DNA of 64,000 nt from Siphonodentalium dalli (GCA_032622095.1 CP136064.1:197563948-197627947); one strand, 5' to 3'. Positions 47,901-57,375 are shown, numbered from the stretch's first letter. A program made the numbers and translations. Notes: generated by a model from the sequence alone, not told the origin.

Positions 47901-48697
47901 GAATACGGCATAGCCTGACCTGCCACACTCAGTGACTCACACACAGTGTCTGTGACCAGTCCAGTGTTAGTTCAGTCATGAACGTAGTGCGTATCCTTCT
48001 ACGCTGGAAGCAGCAATCTGCGAAAGCGGTCATGTTGACCAACTTCACAAAGTGAAAGTCCAGTGTGCGATATTCGGATTGGTCCCGTCACTTCACATGA
48101 TATTTTCTGATAATTAAGCGGTATTTCTAACATCCAAACGGGTTAAAACAGTCTATATCTAATCCGTTGTGTACACGAAAGAATGAGATACACATTTTCT
48201 GCGAATAATGAACGAAACAAGCAGATATGACAGATGAAAAAACTATTTATTTTTAACACATAAAAATTCCACACCGGAAGTGCAGGGTGGCGAATACGGA
48301 CTGTGAAATAACGTACTAACTCTGGGAACAATTTATCCCCAATTTCATGCACAAGAATGTTTAAACATTATCATAACATATTCGACTTGTTTTTAATTTG
48401 TTTTCATGAAAAGGAATGATAAAAGGCACAATAAACATATCTAGAACGACAAATAAATCCAAATTAGCCATTTCCCCGTAAAATTTCGGTCAGGCAAGCG
48501 AGGTACAAAAATGTATGAATCTGAGTACGAAAGTCAGAGTGTTCCTCTATCGTATTGCAATAATCGCCAACCTATTATAATATAAAAAAGCTATGCAGGG
48601 GGATAACTCGGAAAAAAAATTATTGTTGCGGGAAAAGTCTCATTGTGAGACTTTAAGATTAAAAGTATACGAGGCTAAATTAGTGGGTCACCGCAGT

Positions 48698-48703
48698 GAA
48701 AAG
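48698..48703 (+). repeat. target-site duplication GAAAAG, left
   Basis: This 6-bp sequence directly precedes the left end (AGAAGAATAGGGG) of the 9.3-kb palindrome and is repeated directly after its right end at 57996-58001. A direct repeat outside an inverted structure is the trace of staggered-cut insertion. Confidence 0.8.
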
Positions 48704-48905
48704 AGAAGAATAGGGGCCTCGTTACTCTCACATCTAAAAATAGAATCTTTGGGGTCTAAAATTGGTTGTGGGTGTCTCGTTACCTTCACATCTAAAAATA
48801 GAATCTTTGGGTCTAAAAATTGTTTGAGGGTAAAATTGTTTGAGGGTAAAATTGGTTGTACTAAAATATTCCCAAAATATCAAAACCCAAAATATTTTTT
48901 CAAAA
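48704..48905 (+). repeat. terminal repeat, left: tandem TTGGGTCTAAA units
   Basis: After the AG end, a ~58-bp unit (CATCTAAAAATAGAATCTTT plus GGGTCTAAAA) occurs twice. Then GGTAAAATTG.TTGAGG repeats and TACTAAAATATTCCCAAAA follow. The same phrases occur in the same orientation near the palindrome centre (53098-53155). Confidence 0.8.
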
Positions 48906-49242
48906 CCCAAAACTTCCAAAATTTCAAAAACTTCCAAAATTTCAAAAACTTTCAAATATTTCAAAAATTTCAAAAACTTTCAAATATTTCAAAAATTTCA
49001 AAAACTTCCAAAATTTCCAGAATTTCCAAAACTTCCAAAATTTCCAAAACTTCCAAAACTTCCAAAATTTCCAAAATTTCCAAAACTTACAAAATTTCCA
49101 AAACTCCAAAAATTTCCAAAATTTCCAAAATTTCCAAAATTTCCAAAACTTCCAAAATTTCCAAAACTCCAAAAAATTCCAAAACTTCCAAAATTTCCAA
49201 AATTTCAAAAACTTCCAAAATTTCCAAAACTTCCAAAATTTC
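48906..49242 (+). repeat. 9-10-bp satellite (AAAACTTCC / AAATTTCC), left arm
   Basis: About 35 short units of CCAAAACTT and CCAAAATTT. The right-arm copy (about 57467-57793) is shorter by one unit. The repetitive Lys/Phe/Trp or Ile/Ser frames here are by-products, not proteins. Confidence 0.9.
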
Positions 49243-49334
49243 AATATAATGAAGATGACGAGCAACCAATTTTCGACTGGCCTGAGGCATTACGTTATGG
49301 AATGAATAACGACAGCGGATCAGAATGCATACAT

Positions 49335-49551
49335 ATAGTACGTCACTTGGACATTTTATCAGTTTATCATGTGATCACTAAATGTGGCAATCGGGTATCC
49401 ACCGATGCCTGCAATATATTATTTATAATAATTGGACTCATTGATCTCACGTGAATAATACTCTTAGTTGTTCCAATAAAATAGTTATCAAATTCGATCA
49501 CCAATAGATTTGACTGTGGAATGTAAGGACCTTTAACTTATTTATCGATCT
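49335..49551 (+). repeat. arm-internal direct repeat A, outer copy (left arm)
   Basis: The 217-bp segment from ATAGTACGTCACTTGGACAT to ACTTATTTATCGATCT recurs at 50727-50943 in the same arm and, inverted, twice in the right arm (about 55759-55973 and 57148-57375). Confidence 0.85.
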
Positions 49552-49835
49552 AAAGGGACACTCATTATGAATGAATGTTAACAATACAAGCGCACGAATG
49601 AAGAGCGTTGAACATATACGAAATTACTACACGAATGAATTGAACCTTGAAATTTATATTTTCAAATCTTACCAACAACAGCTACAGACATAATCATAGT
49701 ATTATACTGTCTTGCATGTACACACGCTATGACATCATTAAAGGCGGACAATCCACTCACGGTGTGACAACAGATACGGACATAGGCATGGTGTTATACA
49801 GTCTTCTATGTACCCACGCTATGACACCATTAACG
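49552..49835 (+). repeat. arm-internal direct repeat B, outer copy (left arm)
   Basis: From AAAGGGACACTCATTATGAA to CACGCTATGACACCATTAA; it recurs at 51342-51625, with a partial copy at 51112-51262. The mirror copies are in the right arm. Confidence 0.85.
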
Positions 49836-49880
49836 TACATTGGATGTTAGGTATATGACTCTTGAGTATGTACCGATCAA

Positions 49881-50461
49881 TGAGCAAATGAGCAAAAAAC
49901 TGAGCAAATGAGCAAGAAAATGAGCAAATGAGCAATAAAAATGAGCAAATGAGCATAAAAATGAGCAAATGAGCAAGAAAATGAGCAAATGAGCAAGAAA
50001 ATGAGCAAATGAGCAATAAAAATGAGCAAATGAGCAAGAAAATGAGCAAATGAGCAAGAAAATGAGCAAATGAGCATAAAAATGAGCAAATGAGCAAAAA
50101 AATGAGCAAATGAGCAATAAAAATGAGCAAATGAGCAAAAAAATGAGCAAATGAGCAATAAAAATGAGCAAATGAGCAAATAAATGAGCAAATGAGCAAA
50201 AAAATGAGCAAATGAGCAAATAAATGAGCAAATGAGCAATAAAAATGAGCAAATGAGCAAAAAAATGAGCAAATGAGCAATAAAAATGAGCAAATGAGCA
50301 AATAAATGAGCAAATGAGCAAAAAAATGAGCAAATGAGCAAATAAATGAGCAAATGAGCAAGAAAATGAGCAAATGAGCAAATAAATGAGCAATAAAATG
50401 AGCAAATGAGCAATAAAATGAGCAAATGAGCAATAAAAATGAGCAAATGAGCAAAAAAATG
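49881..50461 (+). repeat. TGAGCAAA satellite, left arm
   Basis: About 580 bp of alternating TGAGCAAA and TGAGCAA(T/G)AAAA-type units (8-11 bp), preceded by GAGTATGTACCGATCAA. A short related piece (GAGTATGCACCAATCAATGA..) lies near the palindrome centre at 52997-53031. The long Leu/Ile/Phe/Cys/Ser frames on the minus strand (about 190-270 codons) come only from this repeat. Confidence 0.95.
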
Positions 50462-50726
50462 GGCATACCTGTATGTAGGCCTACCAGTGGATGAATAGTC
50501 TGCCGGAGAAGTACTGTGTAGACAGGTCTTGTCAGTAAGAGAGTCAGACGATAAGTGAAGGCTCGGCTATTAAAACATAGTAATGCGATAGCGAACATCA
50601 AACGAGTCTGCGCACGCATATCTGTCAAAGGATACGATGGCAGTCATTGGTCAATTTATCCCCGGTGTCAGCTCAGTACCCAATCGGGACGAAGCCGAAG
50701 GTCAACTCATTTTTTTTTTGCTCATT

Positions 50727-50943
50727 ATAGTACGTCACTTGGACATTTTATCAGTTTATCACGTGATCACTAAATGTGGCAATCGGGTATCCACCGATGC
50801 CTGCAATTTATTATTTATAATAATTGGACTCATTGATCTCACGTAAATAATACTCTTAGTTGTTCCAATAAAATAGTTATCAAATTCGATCACCAATAGA
50901 TTTGACTGTGGAATATAATGACCTTTAACTTATTTATCGATCT
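50727..50943 (+). repeat. arm-internal direct repeat A, inner copy (left arm)
   Basis: Second copy of repeat A, a few substitutions away from 49335-49551 (for example CACGTGATC for CATGTGATC). Confidence 0.85.
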
Positions 50944-51111
50944 ATGTTAGAACATGGTCTTAACAAAAAACTTGACCATAACAAAAATTACCTTACATTT
51001 ATGCATGAATCTAATTAGACCATACGTAAATATTGTCAGCTTATCGTCTGATGAGCAAATCCGATGTTTATCAAAAATATTACAACTTCCAGTTGGTAAT
51101 TACTCTTACGA

Positions 51112-51625
51112 ATGAAGAGCGTTGAACATATACGAAATTACTACACGAATGAACTGAAATTTATATTTTCACATCTTACCAACAACAGATACAGACATAG
51201 TCATAGTGTTATACTATCTTACATGTACCCATGCTATGACATCATTCGAAGGGGCAATACACTCAAGGAGTTAAAGTGACACGAAACAAGGGACGTGATG
51301 TAATATTGGTGTTTGAATCTTAAAGGAACACAAGACACTCTAAAGGGACACTCATTATGAATGAATGTTAACAATACAAGCGCACGAATGAAGAGCGTTG
51401 AACATATACGAAATTACTACACAAATGAATTGAACCTTGAAATTTATATTTCACATCTTACCAACAACAGCTACATGCATTATCATAGGGTTATACTGTC
51501 TTGCATATACACACGCTATGACATCATTAAAGGCGGACAATCCACTCACGGTGTGACAACAGATACAGACATAGGCATAGTGTTATACAGTCTTCTATGT
51601 ACCAATGCTATGACATAATTAAAGA
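51112..51625 (+). repeat. repeat B, partial and inner full copies (left arm)
   Basis: A partial unit at 51112-51262 is followed by a full unit at 51342-51625, which ends in the ACCAATGCTATGACAT segment about 100 bp before the gene block. Confidence 0.8.
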
Positions 51626-51750
51626 GGGATAATACACGCACGGTGTGGAATGTTAAAGTGACACGCGGTAAGGGACGTGATGTAATATTGGTGAAACCCC
51701 CTCCCCACTTATAGATATATAACGAAGACGAGAATAACATGTTGATGAAG

Positions 51751-51756
51751 TTTATT
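51751..51756 (-). promoter_or_regulatory. poly(A) signal AATAAA, left gene block
   Basis: AATAAA on the minus strand lies 5 bp after the position of the ancestral stop codon (51762) of the zinc-finger gene. The tight placement is typical of compact viral genes. Confidence 0.6.
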
Positions 51757-51761
51757 GAAAT

Positions 51762-52331
51762 TTAATCATTGTCTGAATCTTCGACCGTTAGATTTACTTC
51801 TAAGAGTTTCTTGAATTTTCTCATCGCTTCATCTGCAGCCCATTCATTATTATATCCGTGTTTGGTCAGTTTGACCATTTTCTTCATGATCATGGTATGT
51901 ATGCGTGATGTTTTCAATCGATACTGGTATTCTATTAATCGTCTATAACTTTTGAGAAACAGAGCAAACTCTGTGTCGATGGTATCCTCTTTTCCCGACA
52001 TGCTCTCATCTCCCGAAATGCTCTATTCTTCTTTCACATCATTGGTGACGCGTTTCATCATACTTTTGAATGTGTCCATCTCGTTGACACATCGCGCAGC
52101 TTTCTTAAGACCGAATACCGTTCTACTACCGACGCCATTACCCTCTTCTGAATCTGATAGCGTTCCACGTTCATCTTCATCTGAATCTAGAACCGCTTCG
52201 TCAGATTCATCGGTATCTTCTCCGAAGAGAGTTGGTTTTGTCTCGGACATAACTCCGTGTTTAATCTGTTTATGTCTTTGTAGATTGTAGTTCGTCGATA
52301 AAATAATGCCACATAAATCACACCCGTGCAT
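51762..52331 (-). pseudogene. C2H2 zinc-finger/acidic protein gene, left copy, interrupted by TAG
   Basis: This copy matches the 189-codon gene at 54377-54946 on the right arm. Codon 103 is TAG (plus-strand CTA at 52023-52025) where the right arm has GAG. Translation would stop after 102 residues, keeping the N-terminal CxxC..HxxxxH finger and acidic segment but losing the C-terminal helical half. The rest of the frame is still open down to 51762, so the lesion is a single recent substitution. Reinitiation at a downstream Met (frame 52001-51762, 79 codons) is conceivable but speculative. It overlaps the end of the 64-codon gene by 14 bp. Confidence 0.8.
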
Positions 52332-52512
52332 TATCGCGAATTATTGGAAGAACCATCACTCTTATAAGTAGCGATAAAAAGAGAGAATAAGGTGCGGTAT
52401 ACAACCGTCGCTCTAAGAGTACGTTCGTCCCGGGGCTATGGTATAGATATTTGACCGCCGGTGATTCAATTAATGCCAATTTATCAGTATGGTACTCTAT
52501 GTATTCATTCAT
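52318..52512 (-). CDS. 64-aa small protein, left copy
   Basis: Mirror copy of the gene at 54196-54390. It differs by His for Pro at residue 24 (CAT versus CCT; plus-strand T at 52440). The C-terminal half has a hydrophobic segment (Leu/Phe/Ile/Val, about residues 42-57) that could be a membrane helix. It starts 7 bp after the stop of the 108-codon gene and its stop overlaps the zinc-finger start. Unknown function; conserved only in the sense of being duplicated here, so coding status is moderately supported. Confidence 0.5.
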   Translation of the reverse strand: MNEYIEYHTDKLALIESPAVKYLYHSPGTNVLLERRLYTAPYSLFLSLLIRVMVLPIIRDNARV

Positions 52513-52519
52513 GATTTGG

Positions 52520-52846
52520 CTAATCGTATGACACTGCTCTTTTCATTTTCTTCTTATTATTATTAGACAAACCTCCATCAGACACTCTCTTGTTGGTTTG
52601 TTTGGACGCTTTACGTGTGTTTGTCAACTTATTTGCTGCAACTTCAGCCTTAGCCATTTCAATCGCTTGAGCGATGGGTGTCACCACGTTAATAAGTGGT
52701 TTTAGAACGTCTTCTTCACTATCACTAGTTTTAGTTTTGTCAATAAAGTATCGACCCTGATTATCTGGCATTAACTTCCCATCAACCATATCTCTGAAAT
52801 GTTTTCTCCACATTTCAATATCTGCTGGAATATACGGGATCGACAT
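52520..52846 (-). CDS. 108-aa Polinton-like accessory/DNA-binding candidate, left copy
   Basis: Identical in predicted protein to the right copy at 53862-54188. See that entry for motifs. It is transcribed away from the palindrome centre, first in the three-gene block. Confidence 0.65.
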   Translation of the reverse strand: MSIPYIPADIEMWRKHFRDMVDGKLMPDNQGRYFIDKTKTSDSEEDVLKPLINVVTPIAQAIEMAKAEVAANKLTNTRKASKQTNKRVSDGGLSNNNKKKMKRAVSYD

Positions 52847-52996
52847 GTTTCTTCAAAATGTACAAGTCACTCTTTTTTCTGCATTTTATTTTAGAAAGTT
52901 TATCGCCTCTTATAAAAATCGATTATTGGCCATGAATGCCAAATGCACCATGATAGTTATCGATGTCAATAATGCGTTTCGTTGAGATCTTGATTG

Positions 52997-53280
52997 AGTA
53001 TGCACCAATCAATGAGCAAATAAATGAGCAAGCAGGATGTTATGTCGCTTGGTGGCGGAGGTAGCATCACCAAATTACCCTCGGGGGGACCTCATTCTGC
53101 CATCTAAAAATAGAATCTTTGGGTCTAAAATTGGTTGTACTAAAATATTCCCAAAAACCCAAAACTTCAAAAATTTCAAAAAACTTCAAAAATTTCAAAA
53201 AATTTCAAAAACTTCAAAAATTTCAAAAACTTCAAAAATTTTAAAAAACTTCAAAAAATTCAAAAACTTCAAAAATAAGA
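52997..53280 (+). repeat. inner terminal-repeat-like segment, left side of centre
   Basis: This segment repeats, in the same orientation, parts of the outer arm: GAGTATGCACCAATCAATGA, then ATCTAAAAATAGAATCTTTG, GGTCTAAAATTGGTTGTACT and AAATATTCCC, then an AAAACTTCAAAAATTTC satellite. Each arm therefore has terminal-repeat-like sequence at both its outer and inner ends. The frame 53037-53387 is a by-product. Confidence 0.8.
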
Positions 53281-53282
53281 CC

Positions 53283-53317
<35 letters not shown>

Positions 53318-53430
53318 GGTATTTTACTGCGGCGGCGGTGCCTCCGCCGCCGCCGCCGGGGTCCGCCGCCGGCGGACCCCGCAGTAAAATACCGGCGGCG
53401 GCGCCGCCGCCGCATCCGCCGCCGGGGTCT
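53281..53430. repeat. GC-rich central turn of the palindrome (Y-shaped fold)
   Basis: About 150 bp of GGC/GCC-rich DNA between A/T-rich satellites. GGTATTTTACTGC (53318-53330) pairs with GCAGTAAAATACC (53381-53393). Between them are two small hairpins: GGCGGCGG-TGCCT-CCGCCGCC (53331-53351) and GGGGTCCGCC-GCC-GGCGGACCCC (53358-53380). The result is a stem closed by two short arms. The first hairpin has no partner in mirror position, so the centre is asymmetric. Confidence 0.8.
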
Positions 53431-53700
53431 TATTTTTGAAGTTTTTGAAATTTTTGAAGTTTTTTGAAATTTTTGAAGTTTTTGAAATTTTTGAAGTTTT
53501 TGAAATTTTTTGAAATTTTTGAAGTTTTTTGAAATTTTTGAAGTTTTGGGTTTTTGGGAATATTTTAGTACAACCAATTTTAGACCCAAAGATTCTATTT
53601 TTAGATGGCAGAATGAGGTCCCCCCGAGGGTAATTTGGTGATGCTACCTCCGCCACCAAGCGACATAACATCCTGCTTGCTCATTTATTTGCTCATTGAT
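53431..53700 (-). repeat. inner terminal-repeat-like segment, right side of centre
   Basis: Mirror of 52997-53280, with the same GAAGTTTTTGAAATTTTT satellite and TTTAGACCCAAAGATTC phrase. Satellite unit counts differ slightly from the left side. Confidence 0.8.
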
Positions 53701-53861
53701 TGGTGCATACTCAATCAAGATCTCAACGAAACGCATTATTGACATCGATAACTATCATGGTGCATTTGGCATTCATGGCCAATAATCGATTTTTATAAGA
53801 GGCGATAAACTTTCTAAAATAAAATGCAGAAAAAAGAGTGACTTGTACATTTTGAAGAAAC

Positions 53862-54188
53862 ATGTCGATCCCGTATATTCCAGCAGATATTGAAATGTGG
53901 AGAAAACATTTCAGAGATATGGTTGATGGGAAGTTAATGCCAGATAATCAGGGTCGATACTTTATTGACAAAACTAAAACTAGTGATAGTGAAGAAGACG
54001 TTCTAAAACCACTTATTAACGTGGTGACACCCATCGCTCAAGCGATTGAAATGGCTAAGGCTGAAGTTGCAGCAAATAAGTTGACAAACACACGTAAAGC
54101 GTCCAAACAAACCAACAAGAGAGTGTCTGATGGAGGTTTGTCTAATAATAATAAGAAGAAAATGAAAAGAGCAGTGTCATACGATTAG
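53862..54188 (+). CDS. 108-aa Polinton-like accessory/DNA-binding candidate, right copy
   Basis: First gene of the right block, starting 490 bp from the palindrome centre and preceded by an A/T-rich leader with a TATA-like TTTTTATAAG at about 53792. The protein has an N-terminal globular-looking part (residues 1-33, with Trp13, His16-Phe17, Met20 and Gly-Arg-Tyr near 32) and a short acidic Ser-Asp-Ser-Glu-Glu-Asp linker. Next come a helix-like segment with VTPIAQAIEMAKAEV (residues 55-69) and a basic tail rich in Lys, Asn and Arg with KKKMKR. It has no signal peptide. From memory of their general layout, small proteins with this order accompany Polinton-type elements in invertebrates. The function is not known to me; the basic tail suggests nucleic-acid binding or nuclear entry. 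Both arms encode the same protein, which argues for recent constraint or recent duplication. Confidence 0.7.
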   Translation: MSIPYIPADIEMWRKHFRDMVDGKLMPDNQGRYFIDKTKTSDSEEDVLKPLINVVTPIAQAIEMAKAEVAANKLTNTRKASKQTNKRVSDGGLSNNNKKKMKRAVSYD

Positions 54189-54195
54189 CCAAATC

Positions 54196-54390
54196 ATGAA
54201 TGAATACATAGAGTACCATACTGATAAATTGGCATTAATTGAATCACCGGCGGTCAAATATCTATACCCTAGCCCCGGGACGAACGTACTCTTAGAGCGA
54301 CGGTTGTATACCGCACCTTATTCTCTCTTTTTATCGCTACTTATAAGAGTGATGGTTCTTCCAATAATTCGCGATAATGCACGGGTGTGA
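54196..54390 (+). CDS. 64-aa small protein, right copy
   Basis: Starts 7 bp after the preceding stop and overlaps the next gene by 14 bp, a packing usual for viral genes and unusual for animal genes. It is acidic at the N-terminus, followed by a hydrophobic stretch of about 16 residues (42-57) ending before a short basic tail, so it may be a small membrane protein. I do not recognise a family. The left copy differs at residue 24. It may also be a non-coding spacer that happens to be open. Confidence 0.5.
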   Translation: MNEYIEYHTDKLALIESPAVKYLYPSPGTNVLLERRLYTAPYSLFLSLLIRVMVLPIIRDNARV

Positions 54391-54946
54391 TTTATGTGGC
54401 ATTATTTTATCGACGAACTACAATCTACAAAGACATAAACAGATTAAACACGGAGTTATGTCCGAGACAAAACCAACTCTCTTCGGAGAAGATACCGATG
54501 AATCTGACGAAGCGGTTCTAGATTCAGATGAAGATGAACGTGGAACGCTATCAGATTCAGAAGAGGGTAATGGCGTCGGTAGTAGAACGGTATTCGGTCT
54601 TAAGAAAGCTGCGCGATGTGTCAACGAGATGGACACATTCAAAAGTATGATGAAACGCGTCACCAATGATGTGAAAGAAGAAGAGAGCATTTCGGGAGAT
54701 GAGAGCATGTCGGGAAAAGAGGATACCATCGACACAGAGTTTGCTCTGTTTCTCAAAAGTTATAGACGATTAATAGAATACCAGTATCGATTGAAAACAT
54801 CACGCATACATACCATGATCATGAAGAAAATGGTCAAACTGACCAAACACGGATATAATAATGAATGGGCTGCAGATGAAGCGATGAGAAAATTCAAGAA
54901 ACTCTTAGAAGTAAATCTAACGGTCGAAGATTCAGACAATGATTAA
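54377..54946 (+). CDS. 189-aa C2H2 zinc-finger/acidic protein, right copy (intact)
   Basis: Residues 4-25 fit a single C2H2 finger (C4-x2-C7-x12-H20-x4-H25). Residues 37-63 are strongly acidic (Asp/Glu/Ser). The C-terminal half (about 118-183) is predicted helical and ends in a Gly-Tyr-Asn..Ala..Ala-Met-Arg-Lys-Phe-Lys-Lys segment. A zinc finger, acidic linker and C-terminal helical domain is an arrangement I associate with small genes of Polinton-type elements, but this is memory, not a search. The likely role is DNA or protein binding in the nucleus. Its start overlaps the 64-codon gene, and its stop is followed within 6 bp by AATAAA. The left-arm copy is interrupted at codon 103. Confidence 0.75.
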   Translation: MHGCDLCGIILSTNYNLQRHKQIKHGVMSETKPTLFGEDTDESDEAVLDSDEDERGTLSDSEEGNGVGSRTVFGLKKAARCVNEMDTFKSMMKRVTNDVKEEESISGDESMSGKEDTIDTEFALFLKSYRRLIEYQYRLKTSRIHTMIMKKMVKLTKHGYNNEWAADEAMRKFKKLLEVNLTVEDSDND

Positions 54947-54951
54947 ATTTC

Positions 54952-54957
54952 AATAAA
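54952..54957 (+). promoter_or_regulatory. poly(A) signal AATAAA, right gene block
   Basis: AATAAA lies 5 bases beyond the TAA stop (54944-54946). It could serve all three genes if they are made as one transcript. Confidence 0.6.
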
Positions 54958-55073
54958 CTTCATCAACATGTTATTCTCGTCTTCGTTATATATCTATAAG
55001 TGGGGAGGGGGTTTCACCAATATTACATCACGTCCCTTACCGCGTGTCACTTTAACATTCCACACCGTGCGTG

Positions 55074-55590
55074 TATTATCCCTCTTTAATTATGTCATAG
55101 CATTGGTACATAGAAGACTGTATAACACTATGCCTATGTCTGTATCTGTTGTCACACCGTGAGTGGATTGTCCGCCTTTAATGATGTCATAGCGTGTGTA
55201 TATGCAAGACAGTATAACCCTATGATAATGCATGTAGCTGTTGTTGGTAAGATGTGAAATATAAATTTCAAGGTTCAATTCATTTGTGTAGTAATTTCGT
55301 ATATGTTCAACGCTCTTCATTCGTGCGCTTGTATTGTTAACATTCATTCATAATGAGTGTCCCTTTAGAGTGTCTTGTGTTCCTTTAAGATTCAAACACC
55401 AATATTACATCACGTCCCTTGTTTCGTGTCACTTTAACTCCTTGAGTGTATTGCCCCTTCGAATGATGTCATAGCATGGGTACATGTAAGATAGTATAAC
55501 ACTATGACTATGTCTGTATCTGTTGTTGGTAAGATGTGAAAATATAAATTTCAGTTCATTCGTGTAGTAATTTCGTATATGTTCAACGCT
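55074..55590 (-). repeat. repeat B copies, right arm (inner)
   Basis: Mirror of 51112-51625: a full unit followed by a partial unit. Confidence 0.8.
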
Positions 55591-55758
55591 CTTCATTCGT
55601 AAGAGTAATTACCAACTGGAAGTTGTAATATTTTTGATAAACATCGGATTTGCTCATCAGACGATAAGCTGACAATATTTACGTATGGTCTAATTAGATT
55701 CATGCATAAATGTAAGGTAATTTTTGTTATGGTCAAGTTTTTTGTTAAGACCATGTTC

Positions 55759-55980
55759 TAACATAGATCGATAAATAAGTTAAAGGTCATTATATTCCAC
55801 AGTCAAATCTATTGGTGATCGAATTTGATAACTATTTTATTGGAACAACTAAGAGTATTATTTACGTGAGATCAATGAGTCCAATTATTATAAATAATAA
55901 ATTGCAGGCATCGGTGGATACCCGATTGCCACATTTAGTGATCACGTGATAAACTGATAAAATGTCCAAGTGACGTACTA
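55759..55980 (-). repeat. repeat A, inner copy (right arm)
   Basis: Mirror of 50727-50943. Confidence 0.8.
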
Positions 55981-56247
55981 TAATGAGCAAAAAAAAAATG
56001 AGTTGACCTTCGGCTTCGTCCCGATTGGGTACTGAGCTGACACCGGGGATAAATTGACCAATGACTGCCATCGTATCCTTTGACAGATATGCGTGCGCAG
56101 ACTCGTTTGATGTTCGCTATCGCATTACTATGTTTTAATAGCCGAGCCTTCACTTATCGTCTGACTCTCTTACTGACAAGACCTGTCTACACAGTACTTC
56201 TCCGGCAGACTATTCATCCACTGGTAGGCCTACATACAGGTATGCCC

Positions 56248-56830
56248 ATTTTTTTGCTCATTTGCTCATTTTTATTGCTCATTTGCTCATTTTATTGCTC
56301 ATTTGCTCATTTTATTGCTCATTTATTTGCTCATTTGCTCATTTTCTTGCTCATTTGCTCATTTATTTGCTCATTTGCTCATTTTTTTGCTCATTTGCTC
56401 ATTTATTTGCTCATTTGCTCATTTTTATTGCTCATTTGCTCATTTTTTTGCTCATTTGCTCATTTTTATTGCTCATTTGCTCATTTATTTGCTCATTTGC
56501 TCATTTTTTTGCTCATTTGCTCATTTATTTGCTCATTTGCTCATTTTTATTGCTCATTTGCTCATTTTTTTGCTCATTTGCTCATTTTTATTGCTCATTT
56601 GCTCATTTTTTTGCTCATTTGCTCATTTTTATGCTCATTTGCTCATTTTCTTGCTCATTTGCTCATTTTCTTGCTCATTTGCTCATTTTTATTGCTCATT
56701 TGCTCATTTTCTTGCTCATTTGCTCATTTTCTTGCTCATTTGCTCATTTTTATGCTCATTTGCTCATTTTTATTGCTCATTTGCTCATTTTCTTGCTCAT
56801 TTGCTCAGTTTTTTGCTCATTTGCTCATTG
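56248..56830 (-). repeat. TGAGCAAA satellite, right arm
   Basis: Mirror of 49881-50461; the derived repetitive frames have the same length in both arms, so this hypermutable array has not changed its unit count since the arms were copied. Confidence 0.95.
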
Positions 56831-56864
56831 ATCGGTACATACTCAAGAGTCATATACCTAACAT

Positions 56865-57375
56865 CCAATGTACGTTAATGGTGTCATAGCGTGGGTACAT
56901 AGAAGACTGTATAACACCATGCCTATGTCCGTATCTGTTGTCACACCGTGAGTGGATTGTCCGCCTTTAATGATGTCATAGCGTGTGTACATGCAAGACA
57001 GTATAATACTATGATTATGTCTGTAGCTGTTGTTGGTAAGATTTGAAAATATAAATTTCAAGGTTCAATTCATTCGTGTAGTAATTTCGTATATGTTCAA
57101 CGCTCTTCATTCGTGCGCTTGTATTGTTAACATTCATTCATAATGAGTGTCCCTTTAGATCGATAAATAAGTTAAAGGTCCTTACATTCCACAGTCAAAT
57201 CTATTGGTGATCGAATTTGATAACTATTTTATTGGAACAACTAAGAGTATTATTCACGTGAGATCAATGAGTCCAATTATTATAAATAATATATTGCAGG
57301 CATCGGTGGATACCCGATTGCCACATTTAGTGATCACATGATAAACTGATAAAATGTCCAAGTGACGTACTATAT
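56865..57375 (-). repeat. repeats B and A, outer copies (right arm)
   Basis: Mirror of 49335-49835. Confidence 0.8.

Noticed and set aside
48593-48703. Host coding exon interrupted by the element
   Set aside because: A 37-codon frame does continue in frame for 18 codons beyond the right flank, but the lengths are within chance and no motif or codon bias supports a gene.
48840-49454. Lys/Phe/Pro and Phe/Trp/Lys repeat proteins in both arms
   Set aside because: They come from the AAAACTTCC/AAATTTCC satellite, which is open in several frames on both strands.
49819-50628. 269-, 191- and 189-codon minus-strand frames rich in Leu/Ile/Cys/Ser/Phe (also mirrored at 56080-56889)
   Set aside because: They are translations of the TGAGCAAA satellite in all three frames; the membrane-like appearance is an effect of the repeat.
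53037-53671. Ala/Arg/Pro-rich proteins across the palindrome centre
   Set aside because: They arise from GGC/GCC repeats and their symmetry; no start context or conservation supports them.
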